Assembly (NCBI GenBank): GCA_903871975.1
Contig: CAIQIY010000663.1
Coordinates: 1-7,265 of the forward strand
Direction of reading: 5' to 3'
Length of the DNA stretch: 7,265 bases
Source: an uncultured Chloroflexota bacterium
GTDB lineage: Bacteria > Chloroflexota > Chloroflexia > Chloroflexales > Roseiflexaceae
Shown here: positions 7,001 through 7,265 of the stretch, piece after piece
Layout of the letters: each line of letters starts with the position of its first letter
Numbering within the stretch: the stretch's first letter is position 1
Made by a program: the position numbers and the translations under genes
The notes under the pieces: generated by a model
What the model saw: only the letters and a program-made list of their open reading frames with translations
Told to the model about the DNA's origin: nothing
Database searches by the model: none

Positions 7001-7265
7001 TCGTCCTCGGCATAGGGTGCGAGCTGCACGCCGACGTACTCATCCGAACGACGGCCATCGAGCCCCAGCGGCAGCCCATCGTCCCAGATCTCGGACGAGA
7101 TGGTAGCGCCGGGGGGCACATTGGTGTAGATCCAGCGCGATGCAGCGATCCGGCTGTGTGGTTCGCTGTAGATCCGGGTGAAGGCGTGCGCCCAGGCGAT
7201 GCTGAACAGCACGACGGTCAGCGGCACGCCGATCGCCAGCACCCGCCGGACGCGACCCGGCCATC
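1057..7265 (-). CDS. Giant membrane protein: GT39-like end, two YYY (DUF2298) modules, C-terminal TPRs; 5'-partial
   Basis: The frame is open from the right edge to the TGA at 1057-1059. The GTG at 7242 is only the first possible start inside the window: it has no convincing ribosome site, and the frame continues upstream as WPGRVRR, so the true N-terminus lies outside. Visible order: a membrane helix (about 1-18) and soluble domain (19-244); YYY module 1 (245-1028); YYY module 2 (1073-1860); a proline-rich linker (1861-1910); four TPRs (1911-2044). Both modules carry family motifs: NPDLWHP (367, 1212), N-YYY-x-G (408, 1253), AGNL (N502, N1318), INEFP (555, 1368), D-L-H-x-H (567, 1380), TN-x-WD (610, 1429) and RMNTVFK (800, 1626). 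The architecture of an N-terminal region, two YYY copies and three to four TPRs matches one of two classes described for the Chlor_Arch_YYY family (TIGR03662; Pfam DUF2298), whose function is unknown. A GT-C-type glycosyl or group transferase role is inference. Gene 2 follows with a 4-base overlap. Confidence 0.95.
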   Translation of the reverse strand, partial: WPGRVRRVLAIGVPLTVVLFSIAWAHAFTRIYSEPHSRIAASRWIYTNVPPGATISSEIWDDGLPLGLDGRRSDEYVGVQLAPYAEDEPFKIDGAPGQEGLLDQLDRIDYLILSSNRVYDSVSRLPMRFPAISNFYRALFAERLGFTLVADISSYPTLFGVPLNDQGAEEAFSVYDHPRVLIYRKTAQYRRDAARALITEGVAWGEIQRLPTVEVGRMPTALRFTNAQWPEVRATGTWRERFHGWLAPSWAPWLPWLLLVELIGAATFVVLFRWLPMLPDRGYSIARTVGLLVIAYVAWLGASLGVDDGRPWWPFDGTTLWILTLVLVVAAAALGWRQRVALGAFVRLRRSALISGELVFLGLFLAFLAIRAANPDLWHPARGGEKPMDLALLTAVSKSAMFPPYDPWFAGGYLNYYYFGYVMVGTLVLLTGTAPAVAYNLAIPTLAGLIGIGAFGAAYNLLAMRAPHPTAWHVLRARLRGAPTPALRGEGRAIAAGLLATGFVVIAGNLAQAWWLLPGSAIAPDAACGSSYAAQQMCAGRAEWAFWDATRITGMALGSGEINEFPFFTLLFGDLHAHLMALPLMTAVLVLARALVSAATPLPLVLLALLSGALYATNTWDYPVATVLALLALGIAAWRQMRRTAASWPVARGWIVRAVLLVGGGIIAFAPFRQWFVTDYAGFERWTGAQTPVSVWLLIHGAWLFLGASGLVWLWAQQGAAARRLVALAAAVLLGIVMAALVVGGSAVPLALTLLAGGAASFVALAWRDRHSPRLSAPSLLAVAWGVSALGLAVLSEVAVARGDIGRMNTVFKLGMSSWVLFAVVAACATVHLWSAAHSRWWWIWRSVALLGMLGALAYPLSATPARLADRYDGDIAPTLDGTAYLRSPRSGWAENGQLFALADDWPAIEWMHRTVDGTPIILEAHGEGYRWNGRFAHYTGLPTLLGWPWHQQQQRAAAQIEPVIAARQMLIDSLYRSTAGDELVATLQRYGVEYVVVGALERTLYGADIETRLAAAGLDPVFRGATSVWQVPLGETFPAVVVDVRPVRAPPDQPRPAAMLPWAVGSLPAAHQPGWNTWAAGSLAATLAWLLVWYGLAALGLPITTLWFGPRWAASGLAYARLAGLLLLGYLVWLPVSGRWWLYDTTGLALGVAAAVALALVLTARIGAREGAETPGSMLRGGWQIITGPLRRHWRTALAIELSFLGAFAALALTRALNPDLWHPTWGGEKPFEFGILNGVLRTAVLPPYSPFFADGTLNYYYYGFFLVSLPLRLSGIPPEIGFNLAVATCYGLLVSGVATLVFQLTRRWWAALVGVFAVALAGNLAAVVPAGYARGLAPAFQALGYGLDQFGAALGDWFIGPTRVIPSAAPTTINEFPAFTMLFADLHPHLIALPLTVAAIALTYALVVERRVGRLEQVTTWIGMALLLGTLAVTNSWDMPTYALVFGGTTVLAAYAAPAAHGFARLWSVVRAGLAAVLAAIGGLLAYLAFFQQYRPMVTGVGIAPEAIDIRDYLLVFGVMLAVIAPLIAVRALQAARSVRRPAWIGIALVALVVLVLGAWLPGTVGGSVPGPFAARWWLSGLAIATVGLLVRRDRSSDWFGLWLACVALLVSLGVDLVYIRDHLDGGDAYRMNTVFKFGLQAWVLFAIAVAALLPAIVAALWRAGRPALLAGTVAAVALGAIGAAYPLIAVPSRVALRFERPTPWSLDGLEFLKTARYTLPDYITPAGAAPIEVVLAGEYDAIEWLRRTVTRPEVVLQSSLEFYRAYGVRIAANTGFPTIVSPLHESEQRDGVAVAQRDRDVATIYRSDDADLVVRLLARYRVAYVVVGPVERAAYDGIGVLERLVGQYLTVAYRNEHVTIYRTTEALAAVAPLAPLQPGAVLVRPAPEVAPEPLPVDELLPQDAPSSPAAAIDAGEAFAQAQQAFAAGDSVGAEQILAEAARVNPNDIGLHHFWGDVLVELGSYDAAVAAYRRASEIDPSAGNFTKLGQGYERAGDDEQAAAAYRQAITVDATAPDAYYFLGALDERAGRVAAARDQLRQYLSVASGDGQYREAALTLLERLGGE
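1060..1512 (-). other. Domain: four tetratricopeptide repeats at the C-terminus
   Basis: The repeats fall at about 1911-1943, 1944-1977, 1978-2010 and 2011-2044, each 33-34 residues long. They show the usual TPR pattern: a small residue at position 8 (G1951, G1985), a central helix turn (LGSYDAAVAAY, AGDDEQAAAAY, AGRVAAARDQL) and a closing acidic/proline turn (VNPND, IDPSA, VDATA). The last residues (2045-2061, ending LLERLGGE) form a capping helix. TPRs bind partner proteins; which partner is unknown. Confidence 0.88.
1513..1662 (-). other. Proline/alanine-rich linker between YYY module 2 and the TPRs
   Basis: Residues 1861-1910 are rich in Pro, Ala, Val and acidic residues (for example PAPEVAPEPLPVDELLPQDA, 1881-1900), with no aromatic core and no hydrophobic stretch long enough for a membrane helix. 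It looks like a flexible tether. Because no helix intervenes, the TPRs should lie on the same side of the membrane as the soluble domain of module 2. Confidence 0.7.
1663..4026 (-). other. Domain: YYY/DUF2298 module 2 (residues about 1073-1860)
   Basis: This is a second full-length copy of the same membrane-plus-soluble plan: NPDLWHPTWGGEKPFEF (1212-1228), PPYSPF (1241-1246), NYYYYGF (1253-1259), AGNL (N1318), W1352 and R1358 (WFIGPTR), INEFPAFTMLFADLHPH (1368-1384), TNSWDMP (1429-1435), YRMNTVFKFG (1625-1634), W1740 (AIEW), TGFPTIVSPLH (1770-1780), AYVVVGPVER (1819-1828) and VTIYR (1854-1858). It keeps D-L-H-P-H but differs from module 1 and from gene 2 at several positions: S1244 for the Asp of DPW, E1227 for the Asp of PMD, Q1753 for the Glu of ILEA, and loss of GWPWH. 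Confidence 0.85.
4159..6510 (-). other. Domain: YYY/DUF2298 module 1 (residues about 245-1028)
   Basis: There are about sixteen hydrophobic segments between residues 246 and 855, followed by a soluble domain (about 856-1028). Loop residues of note: D369, E378 and D382 (NPDLWHPARGGEKPMD), D399 (PPYDPW), N408-Y414 (NYYYFGY), C521 and C531 in the loop after AGNL, W540 and R544 (WDATR), and E554-H571 (EINEFPFFTLLFGDLHAH). The soluble part holds W904 (AIEW), E917 (IILEA), TGLPTLLGWPWH (933-944) and EYVVVGALER (987-996). This is the less diverged of the two copies. GT-C enzymes place catalytic acids in an early extracytoplasmic loop, so D369, E378, D382 and D399 are the natural candidates here (inference). 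Confidence 0.85.
6511..7265 (-). other. Domain: end of GT39-like N-terminal region (last helix plus soluble domain)
   Basis: Residues 1-18 form a hydrophobic helix, followed by a soluble stretch to about 244 with the motifs HSRIAASRWIY (29-39), VPPGA (42-46), SEIWDDGLP (50-58), DYLILSSNRVYDS (102-114) and a closing VLIYRKT (173-179). A helix followed by 'SRWIY..VPPGA.I..E.WDD' is what I know from the C-terminal part of GT39/PMT-like transferases found at the N-terminus of long Chloroflexota YYY proteins. The transmembrane catalytic part would lie upstream of the window, so the GT39 assignment rests on this tail alone. Confidence 0.6.

Noticed and set aside
7240..7242. GTG as the real start of gene 1
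   Set aside because: The frame stays open to the window edge. There is no ribosome site at proper spacing, and a start here would cut through a membrane helix region of a domain known to be longer. It is taken as an internal codon.

Overview
The window is entirely coding and carries two genes, both on the minus strand and both cut by a window edge. The base composition is high in G+C. The gene families (DUF2298/Chlor_Arch_YYY modules behind a glycosyltransferase-39-like region, ending in TPRs) point to a Chloroflexota bacterium, probably of class Chloroflexia. This assignment rests on protein family and composition only; no phylogenetic marker is present.

Layout, read in the direction of transcription (right to left). 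Gene 1 (7265 to 1057) enters from the right edge with its N-terminus missing. It encodes at least 2,061 residues: the end of a GT39-like region (last membrane helix plus a soluble domain), a first YYY membrane module, a second YYY membrane module, a proline-rich linker and four TPRs. Gene 2 (1060 to the left edge) starts on an ATG that overlaps the TGA of gene 1 (ATGA). Its 353 visible residues are the first half of a third YYY module. There is no intergenic DNA and no RNA gene, mobile element, CRISPR array, promoter or terminator that I can support.

The two genes look translationally coupled and should be made together. Both products are polytopic membrane proteins with GT-C-like features: acidic residues in an early loop, a conserved D-L/M-H-x-H motif, and a soluble domain after the helices. 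The most economical reading is a membrane-bound machine that transfers sugars or other groups from a lipid carrier outside the cytoplasm, but the biochemical function of this family is, to my knowledge, not established. The main interest lies in the layout (three YYY modules in a row, plus a related soluble domain in the N-terminal region) and in how the copies have diverged at positions that look functional.

Residue numbers for gene 1 count from the codon at 7240-7242. That codon is an internal GTG, not the true start. Residue numbers for gene 2 count from the ATG at 1060.
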